A stretch of 23,548 nt of DNA from Candidatus Krumholzibacteriota bacterium (GCA_030672805.1 DAOVFR010000007.1:1-23548), one strand, 5' to 3'; positions 1-7,786 are shown, counted from the first letter of the stretch. The notes: generated from the letters alone by a model not told the origin. Numbers and translations are program-made.

Positions 1-337
1 GGTTTTCAGGGAAGTCCCCTTCTCGATCTTGAGGGACGGCAGGTATATCGAGGGCAGGATCGACCTTCTCTTCGAGCATGGCGGCGAGTGGAACGCCGTC
101 GATTACAAGACGGACGATATAACAGGTGATGCCGTCGATGAACGGTTCAGGGCATACAGGACGCAGGGAGCTATCTACCTGGCTGCGCTCGAACAGATCG
201 GGATACACTGTTCAAACGGTCTCGCGTTCTATTTCGTCAGGCCGGACGAGACACGGATCCTCATGCCGGACGATGATCTTCTCGGGTATGCCCGGGAGTT
301 GATCGACAGGGTTGGAGCTGACGGGCAGCGCCGTTAA
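1..337 (+). CDS. AddA/RecB-like helicase-nuclease, C-terminal nuclease end (partial)
   Basis: This is the 3' end of a gene that begins before the window; the reading frame is open from base 2 to the TAA at 335-337. The visible 111 residues carry a PD-(D/E)XK nuclease core. GRIDLLF supplies the first acidic residue (Asp21 of the visible part), AVDYKTD supplies the D-x-K pair (Asp34, Lys36), and a Q-x3-Y element (TQGAIYLAAL) follows. This order is typical of the nuclease domain at the C-terminus of AddA and RecB, the UvrD-family helicase-nucleases that resect double-strand breaks for recombination. AddA and RecB cannot be told apart without the helicase part. The gene converges on thi4, with 46 bases between the two stops and no clear terminator. 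Confidence 0.85.
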   Translation, partial: VFREVPFSILRDGRYIEGRIDLLFEHGGEWNAVDYKTDDITGDAVDERFRAYRTQGAIYLAALEQIGIHCSNGLAFYFVRPDETRILMPDDDLLGYARELIDRVGADGQRR

Positions 338-383
338 GCGCCGTGGTGGTGTGTTGTGTGTTCCGGGGCGGGGGTGAACTTCC

Positions 384-1181
384 TCAGGTCACACTCGCCT
401 TCTCCGCACCGAGTTTTTCCCCGATGATCTTTGCGGCCTTGCGGCCCGACATGAACATGCCCCCGAAGATCGGTCCCATCCGGAAAGAGCCGAAGACCGC
501 GTTGGCGCACATCCCGGCGACATAGATTCCGGGAAAGACCTCGCGCGTATTTTCGAGCGTCATCTTCTCGGCCCTGTCCGCCCAGAGGGAACGTTCTCCC
601 TCCACCTTTCCGCTCGGGGTCATGAGTCTCGCATCCACCTTATGCTCGATGACGTGGACCACTTCGGCCGCATGCCCCGATGCGTCGATGATGAACCTCG
701 ACTCGATGGTGAGGGGATCGACGTGAAGCTTTGCTATCTGGACCGCCGACCAGTTGATGACGATGCCTTCCGCCCTGCTCTCCCTGATGATAACGTCCTC
801 GACGCTTATCAGGTTGAAGATCCTGGCGCCCGTCTTGACCGCCCGTGCGCAGATAGAGCATACAGTATCAATCGAGTCGGCGGTATAATAGCCCTTCTTG
901 AACTGGCGGGTCTCGACGCCGAATTCATCGAGGATCTCTTTTCCCTCATCCTGGACGACGATCTCGTTCATCATCATGCCGCCGCCCCACATGCCGCCTC
1001 CGATGCTGAGCTTCCGCTCGAAAATGCATGTCTTCCAGCCGGCGCGGGACAGATCGGCTGCGGCGACAAGACCGGCCGGTCCGGCCCCGACGATGGCGAC
1101 ATCGCATTTCAGCGAATCGAGGAGCTTTTCAGTATAGCGCTTGATGATGGCTTCGGTAATGGTCCTTTCACTGAGCGGCAT
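384..1181 (-). CDS. thi4: Thi4-family thiazole synthase, probably sulfide-dependent
   Basis: A 265-residue protein of the Thi4/THI1 family, which makes the ADP-thiazole precursor of thiamine from NAD, glycine and a sulfur source in the cytoplasm. A dinucleotide-binding site VAIVGAGPAG lies at about residues 28-37, a Gly/Met-rich segment at 61-71 and a second nucleotide-site stretch (FRMGPIFGGM) near 233-242. Yeast Thi4 donates sulfur from an active-site Cys in a CCMDP context. Here the matching motif is LHVDP with His153, as in archaeal Thi4 enzymes that use free sulfide catalytically. The start was chosen at ATG 1179-1181 because GAAGGAG sits just upstream; an upstream in-frame start at 1250 lacks such a site. 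I see no TPP riboswitch in the leader. The family call is firm; the sulfide mechanism is inferred from the His. Confidence 0.93.
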   Translation of the reverse strand: MPLSERTITEAIIKRYTEKLLDSLKCDVAIVGAGPAGLVAAADLSRAGWKTCIFERKLSIGGGMWGGGMMMNEIVVQDEGKEILDEFGVETRQFKKGYYTADSIDTVCSICARAVKTGARIFNLISVEDVIIRESRAEGIVINWSAVQIAKLHVDPLTIESRFIIDASGHAAEVVHVIEHKVDARLMTPSGKVEGERSLWADRAEKMTLENTREVFPGIYVAGMCANAVFGSFRMGPIFGGMFMSGRKAAKIIGEKLGAEKASVT

Positions 1182-1250
1182 CGGCTTCTCCTTCACATGG
1201 ACTCTTGTCTGGTTCCCCGAACAGTCGGTTTTTGATCGAAGGGCACTCAA

Positions 1251-1280
1251 CTTTTAGCCGATTTAATTGCCGCCGGTCAA
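1251..1280 (-). promoter_or_regulatory. Candidate sigma-70 promoter for thi4
   Basis: Read on the minus strand, TTGACC (1275-1280) and TAAAAG (1251-1256) are separated by 18 bases. They lie about 70 bases upstream of the chosen thi4 start. The -35 is good and the -10 only fair. Confidence 0.4.
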
Positions 1281-1319
1281 GCCTATTCTGCCCGGCTGCC
1301 CATCGACGGGGTTAAGCTC

Positions 1320-1348
1320 TTGCGTGATGACCCGGGCGCCGCTATTAT
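1320..1348 (+). promoter_or_regulatory. Candidate sigma-70 promoter for the two-component genes
   Basis: TTGCGT (1320-1325) and TATTAT (1343-1348) have a 17-base spacer. They lie about 70 bases before the start of the histidine kinase at 1420. Spacing and -10 match the consensus well; the -35 has two mismatches. Confidence 0.5.
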
Positions 1349-1419
1349 TCCCGTGACGGGTGGGCCGGGCGGCTGCTTCGATGCGGCCGATATAACGTAA
1401 CTCCGGGAAGTGTTGTGCC

Positions 1420-3528
1420 ATGGATCGCGACGAACACCAAATCCAATCTGGCATACTCGATTATTTGAATGAGGGGCTGATCATCATCCGCGACGATCCG
1501 AAAAGGTTCGTGTATATCAACGAGGCGTTTGCGGGGATGCTCGGGTATACTGTCGAGGAACTCAACTCGTTTTCCCCCGGACAGATCGAATCGCATGTGT
1601 TTTCCGAGGACCGGGCGATGGTGTTTACGAGGCTCGAAGAACGTCTCGCCGGCAAGCACATCGATTACCGTTACGAGTACAGGATCATCAGGAAGGACGG
1701 AACGGCTGTCTGGGTATCCATGGGTGCATCACTGATCGAGAATGAAGGCGAACCGGCGGTGCTCGCCACATTCACCGACGTCACGGATCGCGTACATGCC
1801 GAAAAGGAACTCAGGCGCTACAGGGATCATCTCGAGGACCTCGTCGATGAACGGAAAGCCGAGCTGAAACGAACCGGCGGGCTGCTGCAGCGCGAGATCG
1901 AGGAGCACGGGCGGACGGAGGAAGCGCTGAGGGTGTCGGAGGAACGGTACCGGACCATTTCCGAGCTCACGTCCGATTTCGCCTACTCGTTCAAGGTCAA
2001 ACCGGACGGCACCATCGAGGGGGACTGGATAACCGGCGCCATCACGCGAATCAGCGGCTATACGGTCGATGAGCTCCGGGAACGGGGCAGCCGGATGAGT
2101 CTTGTCCACCCGGGGGACCAAGAGCTCGTCCGGGAGCATCTCGAGGCGAACCTGTCCGGGATGAAGAAGGTCACGGAATTCAGGATTGTCAACAAGTCCG
2201 GCGAGGTCAGGTGGCTCAGGGACTCCGCGCGGCCTGTCATGGACGAAGAAGGGAAACGCCCCGTCCGCATAATCGGCGCTGTAGAGGACATCACGGAGCG
2301 CAAGGAATTCCAGAAGGAGATCGAGGACAGGTACAATGAGCTCCTGCTCCTGAACAAGCTTCATAAAGTGATCTCTTCTTCCCATGACCGCAGCACGATC
2401 TTTCGCGAGATTCTGAAACCCGTGGCCGATTACTGCGGGGCGAAAGCAGCAGGCCTCTACGAGTTCGATTACGAGAACGGAAAAACGGTGCTCAACGCCA
2501 TCATCGGTCCGTCCCTGGGGGCTGACAGGGAGTACATCGAGGAGGCATCGAAAATGTACCGTGCGGTCGACTTCGATGACGAGGCGATACAGGCGATACT
2601 TGCGTCGAATGGTGTCTTCGTCACGGAGGAGGACATGCCCGGCCTTACAAGCCAGCGGCAGTGGATCAAGAAGAAACTCGGAATAAAGAGAACCATCGTG
2701 TTTGTTTTCCGATCCGGCGACAGGGTCGTCGCATACGCCGCGCTCGGCTATCCTCACGACAGGGATATACCAAAGGAGAAACGGGCATTCCTCGAACTGC
2801 TCGGCAAGCAGATGGGAATTGCCCTGGAGCGGCTCGAGTTGATGGACGTGCTCGAAAAGAGGAAACTGGAGCTTAAGCGGCTTGCGACATGGCTGATCAA
2901 TTCCATAGAGGAAGAGAGACGAAAGCTATCGGTGAGCCTTCACGATGATATCGGGCAGTTGCTCGTCGCCCTGAACGTAGAATTCGACATGCTCGAGGGC
3001 AGGATCGACCACGATGACACGGAGGGGAGGAACCTGCTGGCCCGGATGAAGGAACAGATGCGGGCCATTACGGACAGCGCAAGAAAATTTTCCTATTCCC
3101 TGCACCCGGCGATGATCAATGATCTTGGCCTCGTCCCGGCGATCGAATGGTACGTGGACCGGTTCATCAAGTGTGAAGCGCTGGACGTCGAGATCGAGGC
3201 GGCCGGCTTCAACGATGAGCTTCCCCCGGACACGTCACTCACATTGTATCGCGTCATACAGGAGGCGCTCCGGAACGTCGTGCAGCATTCGGGGGCCGCT
3301 CGCGTTTCGGTGAAAATAACGAAGGGGTACCCCAGGGTCATCCTTGTGGTCGAGGACAACGGATCCGGATTCGACCTGGATAACGGCGAAACGGTTGCAA
3401 AGGGTCTCGGCATCGTGGGCATGAGGGAACGGGTTCGATCGCTCGGTGGGGATTTCAAGATCAAATCTTCTGCTGGAAGTGGAACCCGGATCCGGGTTAC
3501 CATTCCATTGGAGGTGAACGATGTCTGA
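1420..3528 (+). CDS. PAS-PAS-GAF sensor histidine kinase, NarL/DesK type (HisKA_3)
   Basis: A 702-residue kinase with no clear transmembrane segment, so probably cytoplasmic. PAS 1 spans about residues 5-125, ending in the TDVTDR hinge. A charged coiled-coil linker covers 125-170. PAS 2 spans about 170-298, ending in VEDITERK. A GAF-like domain covers about 315-465. The HisKA_3 dimerisation domain carries the phospho-acceptor in SLHDDIGQLL (His508). The HATPase_c domain has the N-box EALRNVVQHSG (Asn619) and the G-boxes DNGSGFD and GLGIVGMRERV. HisKA_3 kinases pair with LuxR-type regulators, and exactly such a regulator overlaps the 3' end by 8 bases, so the two are translationally coupled. 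The ligand is unknown. ATG 1420 has only a weak ribosome site (GGGAAG). Confidence 0.93.
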   Translation: MDRDEHQIQSGILDYLNEGLIIIRDDPKRFVYINEAFAGMLGYTVEELNSFSPGQIESHVFSEDRAMVFTRLEERLAGKHIDYRYEYRIIRKDGTAVWVSMGASLIENEGEPAVLATFTDVTDRVHAEKELRRYRDHLEDLVDERKAELKRTGGLLQREIEEHGRTEEALRVSEERYRTISELTSDFAYSFKVKPDGTIEGDWITGAITRISGYTVDELRERGSRMSLVHPGDQELVREHLEANLSGMKKVTEFRIVNKSGEVRWLRDSARPVMDEEGKRPVRIIGAVEDITERKEFQKEIEDRYNELLLLNKLHKVISSSHDRSTIFREILKPVADYCGAKAAGLYEFDYENGKTVLNAIIGPSLGADREYIEEASKMYRAVDFDDEAIQAILASNGVFVTEEDMPGLTSQRQWIKKKLGIKRTIVFVFRSGDRVVAYAALGYPHDRDIPKEKRAFLELLGKQMGIALERLELMDVLEKRKLELKRLATWLINSIEEERRKLSVSLHDDIGQLLVALNVEFDMLEGRIDHDDTEGRNLLARMKEQMRAITDSARKFSYSLHPAMINDLGLVPAIEWYVDRFIKCEALDVEIEAAGFNDELPPDTSLTLYRVIQEALRNVVQHSGAARVSVKITKGYPRVILVVEDNGSGFDLDNGETVAKGLGIVGMRERVRSLGGDFKIKSSAGSGTRIRVTIPLEVNDV

Positions 3529-4174
3529 CAGGATAAAAGTGCTCCTGGTGGAGGATCATCCCATCGTGCGCCAGGGGTTGAAACGTGTACTCGAAGAAAG
3601 GGAGATCGAGGTTGTGGGGGAAGCGTCGGACGGCCGCGGGGGTGTCAGGATGACCGGGGAGCTTCGCCCGGACGTGGTCGTCATGGATATCAGCCTTCCG
3701 AAGCTGAACGGGATCGAGGCCACGAGGAAGATCCACAGGGAATATCCCGGTGTCAAGGTGATCATGCTTACCATTCATGAAGAGGAGAAGTACATCTACA
3801 AGTCATTCGACGCGGGAGCACACGGCTACCTCGTGAAGAAAACGGCAACGGAAAGTATCGCCGACGCGATCGATGAGGTGTTGAGAGGCAAGACGTACCT
3901 GGGCCCCGACCTCTCGCCGAGGATCCTGGAAAACTACAGGAGGATGACCCGTTCCGGTAAAAAGAGGGTGGATGAGTTCAGCCGCCTGACCAAAAGGGAG
4001 CGGGAGATACTGCAATTGATCGCCGAGGGAAACACGAGCAAGCAGATCGCCGAACAGCTCTTCATCAGCGTCAAGACGGTCGAGAACCACAGGGCGAACA
4101 TCATGAGCAAGCTCGAGATCCACGAGACGGCGGGGCTGGTCCGCTACGCGATCAGTATCGGACTGGTAGATTGA
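3521..4174 (+). CDS. NarL/FixJ-type response regulator
   Basis: A 217-residue two-domain regulator. The receiver domain (about 1-120) has the acidic pocket in LLVEDH and the phosphorylated Asp56 in VVVMDISLPK; a KK pair at the end of GYLVKK supplies the conserved Lys. The C-terminal LuxR-type helix-turn-helix starts at LTKREREILQLIAEG and contains the recognition-helix signature SVKTVENHRANIM. The start ATG 3521 lies inside the kinase gene (ATGTCTGA overlap) behind a good GGAGGTG site. The gene is almost certainly the partner of that kinase. The next genes downstream are separated by 540 bases containing a candidate RNA, so its targets are not obvious; autoregulation or control of the downstream genes is only a possibility. 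Confidence 0.95.
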   Translation: MSDRIKVLLVEDHPIVRQGLKRVLEEREIEVVGEASDGRGGVRMTGELRPDVVVMDISLPKLNGIEATRKIHREYPGVKVIMLTIHEEEKYIYKSFDAGAHGYLVKKTATESIADAIDEVLRGKTYLGPDLSPRILENYRRMTRSGKKRVDEFSRLTKREREILQLIAEGNTSKQIAEQLFISVKTVENHRANIMSKLEIHETAGLVRYAISIGLVD

Positions 4175-4446
4175 TTTGATCCGGTGGTAATGCTGCGGTT
4201 CTTCGATATCTGAAAAATAGGTACTTTCCCCCACTTGTAAAATTTTATTGATTGGGTTAGACTTTATACGCATGTACAAGTACAGTATGTATAAGCACGG
4301 CATTGTAAGCGATCCCGAGGGTAGTTTGTAGGGCACTGATAGAAATAATTTATAATTTTTCTAAAATAGAAGGAACTGATCAGGTCTGGAGTATTATAAT
4401 TATATGGAGGTAGAAGGAGTATAAGCCTTTAAGAAATAACAGGGTT
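4175..4446 (+). other. AT-rich intergenic stretch, possible promoter region of the RNA
   Basis: No gene is seen here. The base composition drops clearly below that of the surrounding genes. Two perfect -10 hexamers TATAAT occur at 4351-4356 and 4395-4400, but neither has a convincing -35 at 16-18 bases. The second would start transcription near 4407, about 40 bases before the closing helix of the candidate RNA. An ATG with a six-codon frame (4404-4424) lies there too, but I see no reason to call it a gene. Confidence 0.4.
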
Positions 4447-4644
4447 TGCCGCCTGAACATTAAATGGGAGTCTTTTCCTTCCTACCACAAAACCCCATCT
4501 CTTCCCCTAGGAGATGAGCCGCTTATCGGGGAAAGACTCCCGCCTGAGCCATCAGGTAATCGACTCACAACGCTCCGATGAGAGTCCCTTAGAATCGTTT
4601 TCCACTTCTTAGGAGCTAGGGTCAAGTTCAGGCGGCATTTTTTT
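4447..4644 (+). ncRNA. Candidate novel structured RNA with terminal U-tract
   Basis: Bases 4447-4458 (TGCCGCCTGAAC) are a perfect 12-bp inverted match to 4626-4637, which are followed directly by seven T (4638-4644), as at a Rho-independent end. Inside this closing helix lies a second perfect 10-bp helix, GGGAGTCTTT (4466-4475) with AAAGACTCCC (4532-4541). It encloses CCCC/GGGG (4493-4496/4528-4531) and a 6-bp hairpin (4496-4501/4511-4516, sharing one base). A small hairpin CCTGA-GCCA-TCAGG follows at 4543-4556, then a split helix 4562-4566/4619-4623 plus 4572-4576/4612-4616. The result is a multi-branch RNA of about 195 nt. The 3' strand TCAGGCGG could instead pair with a second copy of CCGCCTGA at 4540-4547, which would allow switching. 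It does not match 6S, tmRNA, RNase P, SRP RNA or common riboswitches that I know. It could be a free RNA or an attenuating leader of the envelope genes at 4717. Confidence 0.6.
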
Positions 4645-4716
4645 GTCTCATTGTATCATCGATGTAAAGAATTTCTGACATTCTCCCGATAAATGGAATG
4701 TTGCTGAAAGGCGTAT

Positions 4717-5529
4717 ATGCGAACGGGAATGTTTACAGCTCTGCTTCCGGCGCTTGCCGTCTCCGTGTGCCTGCTCGCGCCCGGACCCTCGGTCGCGGGC
4801 CGCCCCGCGCATTTCGACTATCCGGTCAAACTGCTCAACCTCGAGACGGGGTACCTTCTCGGTCGTGGGGGGAACGTCCAGGTGGGGTTCGGGGAATCGG
4901 GTTTCGGTGTCGCTGGGAGGATGCAATTCACAACTAACGTTCTTTTCGATGCGGTGGGCTTCGTCAACGGGCAGGTCAAGCTGGGTCTTCTAATGGACGG
5001 GGGACCGGTGCCGGCGGTGGCGGTCGGCCTTGGGTATTACAACCTTCTTTCATCCGGGTACATCCTCGAGCGTGCGGTCAGGGAGAGCTTCAGCGACGAT
5101 GACATGGACCTGAGCAGCGGTCTCGAATATATCTGCTTCTTTGCATCGGCGAGCAAAAGGCTTCACGAGCGGATCAGGATTCACGCCGGCTTCCAGTACC
5201 GGTACCTCGAGGGTCGTCTCGATTCCGACAGCCCATTCAATCTGACGGTCGAGCGGGATACCGCATCGGTGTTTCTCTCCGTCGATCAGCGGACCGATCA
5301 CAGGAGCATCATGGGGGGGCTGGACCTGGATGCGCTGGATCATCTGAAGTTGATCCTGGAGTTCGGGTACGATCTTTCTTACGGGCGGGCCAGGGCGGGC
5401 GCCGGTTTTCGTCTCGGCATCATGGAGAGCTTCAGCCTGACGCTCGGCGCGCTGCTGCCCGGGATCGAGCTCGACGAGGATATCGGCATACCGGTGCTGC
5501 CGCACCTCTCGATACTCTGGAGGTTCTGA
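4717..5529 (+). CDS. Unknown secreted protein, probable outer-membrane beta-barrel
   Basis: I do not recognise a family. The 270-residue protein starts with a signal peptide (MRTGMFTALLPALAVSVCLL, then a likely cut after SVAG). The rest is rich in alternating polar/hydrophobic stretches with Gly and Tyr, such as GLGYYNLLSS, HAGFQYRYLEG and ILEFGYDLSYG. It ends in HLSILWRF, a terminal aromatic residue typical of outer-membrane barrels recognised by BamA. ATG 4717 follows GAAAGG at a suitable distance. It is the first of four same-strand genes with short gaps and lies 72 bases after the U-tract of the candidate RNA. The barrel assignment is inferred from composition and the C-terminus. Confidence 0.75.
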   Translation: MRTGMFTALLPALAVSVCLLAPGPSVAGRPAHFDYPVKLLNLETGYLLGRGGNVQVGFGESGFGVAGRMQFTTNVLFDAVGFVNGQVKLGLLMDGGPVPAVAVGLGYYNLLSSGYILERAVRESFSDDDMDLSSGLEYICFFASASKRLHERIRIHAGFQYRYLEGRLDSDSPFNLTVERDTASVFLSVDQRTDHRSIMGGLDLDALDHLKLILEFGYDLSYGRARAGAGFRLGIMESFSLTLGALLPGIELDEDIGIPVLPHLSILWRF

Positions 5530-5544
5530 CAAGGTGGATCGGAC

Positions 5545-6078
5545 ATGAGAAGGTTTATGATTCCTGTCTGCATTGCGCTTGCGGCGGCCGGTTGTACGAC
5601 CGTGATCATTGTTAGCACGAGGGGCAATCCGGAGGACTTCGACCCTATAGTGCTTGCCACGGTACAGAGCTACTATTTCGATGAAGTGGAGGTCGAGGTT
5701 CCGGATGAGATCCGGAACGATGATTTCGAGGTTGTTCGTGTAGATCTCTTCGCGTCGGTCCGTGTGCAGTACATCCTTCATCCGATAGAAGTCGATCTGT
5801 ATATAGGTCTCGAGCCGGGTGACGGGAACCTGTCCGATCCCGATCTGAACGTGAGGATATACTCTACGCGTGTTGAGACGGCCGGGGAACACCACTTGGT
5901 TGCAATACGGAGTCCCGGGATCGCGCTTCGGGCGATGCGGCAGGAGAGGTTCTACATCAAGACCGTTATCGAGACCGGCGAGCCGACCGTCGGCGTCGTC
6001 AACGTCACCGATGTCTACCTCGATATCCGTCTCGAGCGTGAAACGAAGGGGCTGTTCCCGTTCTTCTACCTCTTCTGA
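5545..6078 (+). CDS. Unknown lipoprotein
   Basis: A 177-residue protein with a short signal peptide and a lipobox, LAAAGC, placing the lipidated Cys at residue 17. The next residue is Thr, not Asp, which by the usual rule favours outer-membrane localisation. The mature part looks beta-rich (EVEVEV, FEVVRVDLFASVRVQYIL, DVYLDIRLE). It ends in a hydrophobic aromatic tail, LFPFFYLF, that resembles a barrel-type C-terminus. I do not recognise the family. ATG 5545 follows AAGGTGG with a 7-base gap and begins 15 bases after the upstream barrel gene, so the two are probably co-transcribed. A role together with the neighbouring barrel proteins is only suggested by position. Confidence 0.8.
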   Translation: MRRFMIPVCIALAAAGCTTVIIVSTRGNPEDFDPIVLATVQSYYFDEVEVEVPDEIRNDDFEVVRVDLFASVRVQYILHPIEVDLYIGLEPGDGNLSDPDLNVRIYSTRVETAGEHHLVAIRSPGIALRAMRQERFYIKTVIETGEPTVGVVNVTDVYLDIRLERETKGLFPFFYLF

Positions 6079-6139
6079 TCGTCAGCCGCGCCGCACGTAT
6101 CCCCGTCTGTTACATTCCGATCATGATTGCCGGTTGACA

Positions 6140-6565
6140 ATGCCGGTTCAGAATCCGTATGCTGGCCAGACGATTCCATGCAAGTTGCCGTTTAACCGCT
6201 GGTTCAAGTGGAATTTCCATACCGGGTTCCGGGGAGGTGCGCAGGAAGTGGAGAACTCGCCGAGCTGGCTCGAGCAAAGAAGGATGATCCTCCGTGATAT
6301 AGCCGCTGTATTCTCGGAGCGGACGGGGATCAGCGAGCACGATTTCATCTCGATTTTTTACGACAGTCCGTCCCCGCCGCCCATCGGTGACTTCAACAGC
6401 CAGTACATCCCGGAAAGCTCGCTGCTCGACGAGGTGTTTACGGCACTCGGCGATCGAACGGGACTCGAAAGTGAGAAGATCAGATCGCATTTCGATACCG
6501 GCGAGACGTTCGCCCAGTTCGGCGAACACCTTCTGCGCGCGGGCGCCTACGCGGAGGAGCCTTGA
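6140..6565 (+). CDS. Unknown small protein with two internal repeats
   Basis: A 141-residue protein of unknown family, acidic and without signal peptide or membrane segment. It contains an apparent duplication offset by 45 residues. FSERTGISEHDF around residues 58-69 and a downstream Phe73 match LGDRTGLESEKI around 103-114 and Phe118. Each unit is predicted to be helical with a short Pro- or Gly-containing tail. The start is uncertain: ATG 6140 has no clear ribosome site, TTG 6134 is an in-frame alternative, and the frame is open further upstream through the lipoprotein gene. The stop TGA overlaps the next start by one base (TGATG), which supports a real, coupled gene. It sits in the envelope cluster, but its function cannot be guessed. 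Confidence 0.6.
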   Translation: MPVQNPYAGQTIPCKLPFNRWFKWNFHTGFRGGAQEVENSPSWLEQRRMILRDIAAVFSERTGISEHDFISIFYDSPSPPPIGDFNSQYIPESSLLDEVFTALGDRTGLESEKIRSHFDTGETFAQFGEHLLRAGAYAEEP

Positions 6566-7785
6566 TGCGAAAAGAGACCGTAAATGTGCTGGGATATATT
6601 ATCTGCATCACGGCCGTGCTTCTTGTGTGCATCTCGCGCGGGTACGCCGCGGCCGGCATATCCCGTGCCGAGGCGGTTGTGTTCTTCGACCGGGGTCATT
6701 ACTGGATCGAGGTCACCATGACGGTCGACGGCGGGAGGGCGGCCGATCTGACGCTCGAACGCTCGAGGTTCAGGATCGACTGTCTCGATAGCGGCAAGGG
6801 GCCGTTTGTTCCCTCGCGCGTCGAAGTCGTACGGATGGATGCGGGAACCGTCGTTGTGGTGTTGTCCTCGGGCCGTTTGAGGGGAAGGCGGTGCTACACG
6901 GTGAGATATATTCCGGACGACGGTGAGGAGGTTCTGATCGGCCCGGTGTGCGATCCGTTCTCCGTCGTGCCGGGAGAGGAGCCGTGCGGTCCGAAGCGTT
7001 TTTTCACACGGTATATCGCCTCCGCCTTCTCGCGAAGCGGCGACGTGTACCGGCTCAACCAGTTCAGGTACGAGTACGACCTCTCGGCCGAGAGATCGCA
7101 TTCCTGTCTCGTGATCGAGCCGGAGTTCAGTTTCGGGGGGTGGAGCATCGCGCCCAGCTTCGAGCACGAGCGGGTCACATACAGGCTCGAGGAATCGGGG
7201 AAAACACCGGCAAGCCTGAGGAGATCCGGGCTGTCGCTGTCGAGGGCGGAGTGGGTCGGGGACCTCAGAATGAAGCTTGCCGCGCGGTACGGTCACGTAC
7301 GGTCCGAATTCAGCGGCGAGGATGGCGGAAACCGGATCTTCTCGCACGATCTCACCGTGGAGGGCTCCATCCGTATCGACAACCTGTTCGATTCGATCAA
7401 CAGGTACTGCCTCAGCGTGTTCAAGGGGGTGGAGCTCGGATTCGGATATGCGTGGTATCATTCGAACGACGAGGAAGTGTGGGGCAGTGACGATTTCGAG
7501 AGGACGACCCCGCTTGCGCGGGCCCGGTTCACATGGACATTTCTGTACGGATTCCAGCTCTCGTACTGTCTCGAGTCCTTCTGGCCCGATGAACTGGGCG
7601 ACCGCTTCGAGGAGTTTCATTCCTTCCGGCTGCGCCTCCTGTTGAGGGACGTCGTCGAGAGACCTTCGAACAGGTGGTACCATCCGGACCTGGAACTGGT
7701 CGTCGAGAGGGGGAGGAGGCTTCCCCTCTTCGAGGAGGAGGAGCGGATTTCCCTCGGGTTCACCTTCGATCTCTACCCGTGGTGA
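6565..7785 (+). CDS. Unknown secreted protein, probable outer-membrane beta-barrel
   Basis: A 406-residue protein with a signal peptide of about 30 residues (hydrophobic core around residues 9-22, likely cut after YAAA). Residues up to about 140 form a soluble-looking N-terminal part with two Cys pairs. The remainder alternates like a transmembrane barrel, for example FSFGGWSIAPSFEHERVTY, LKGVELGFGYAWY-like stretches and ISLGFTFDLYPW, and ends in an aromatic Trp. No family is recognised. ATG 6565 overlaps the previous stop and is preceded by GGAGGAG, a strong ribosome site. The gene ends 1 base before the convergent yjbQ stop, with no terminator between them, so transcripts probably run into each other. 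It is the last of the four-gene envelope cluster. Confidence 0.75.
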   Translation: MRKETVNVLGYIICITAVLLVCISRGYAAAGISRAEAVVFFDRGHYWIEVTMTVDGGRAADLTLERSRFRIDCLDSGKGPFVPSRVEVVRMDAGTVVVVLSSGRLRGRRCYTVRYIPDDGEEVLIGPVCDPFSVVPGEEPCGPKRFFTRYIASAFSRSGDVYRLNQFRYEYDLSAERSHSCLVIEPEFSFGGWSIAPSFEHERVTYRLEESGKTPASLRRSGLSLSRAEWVGDLRMKLAARYGHVRSEFSGEDGGNRIFSHDLTVEGSIRIDNLFDSINRYCLSVFKGVELGFGYAWYHSNDEEVWGSDDFERTTPLARARFTWTFLYGFQLSYCLESFWPDELGDRFEEFHSFRLRLLLRDVVERPSNRWYHPDLELVVERGRRLPLFEEEERISLGFTFDLYPW

Positions 7786-7786
7786 A

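Noticed and set aside
1182..1280. TPP riboswitch in the thi4 leader
   Set aside because: The conserved TPP-aptamer elements (such as CTGAGA and the ACCTGATCTGG-like part) are absent, and the leader of about 60 bases is too short.
1729..2757. Long minus-strand open frame (342 codons) opposite the histidine kinase
   Set aside because: The plus strand encodes clear PAS and GAF domains over the same stretch; the antisense product has no motifs.
4447..4637. Miniature transposable element or integron attC site
   Set aside because: The 12-bp ends are inverted repeats, but I see no target-site duplication, and the attC consensus ends are missing. The internal helices and U-tract fit an RNA better.
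4447..4644. 6S RNA, tmRNA, RNase P RNA or SRP RNA
   Set aside because: The fold is multi-branched rather than a rod with a central bubble. There is no tRNA-like end or tag frame, the length is too short for RNase P, and the SRP GGAA-tetraloop domain is not seen.
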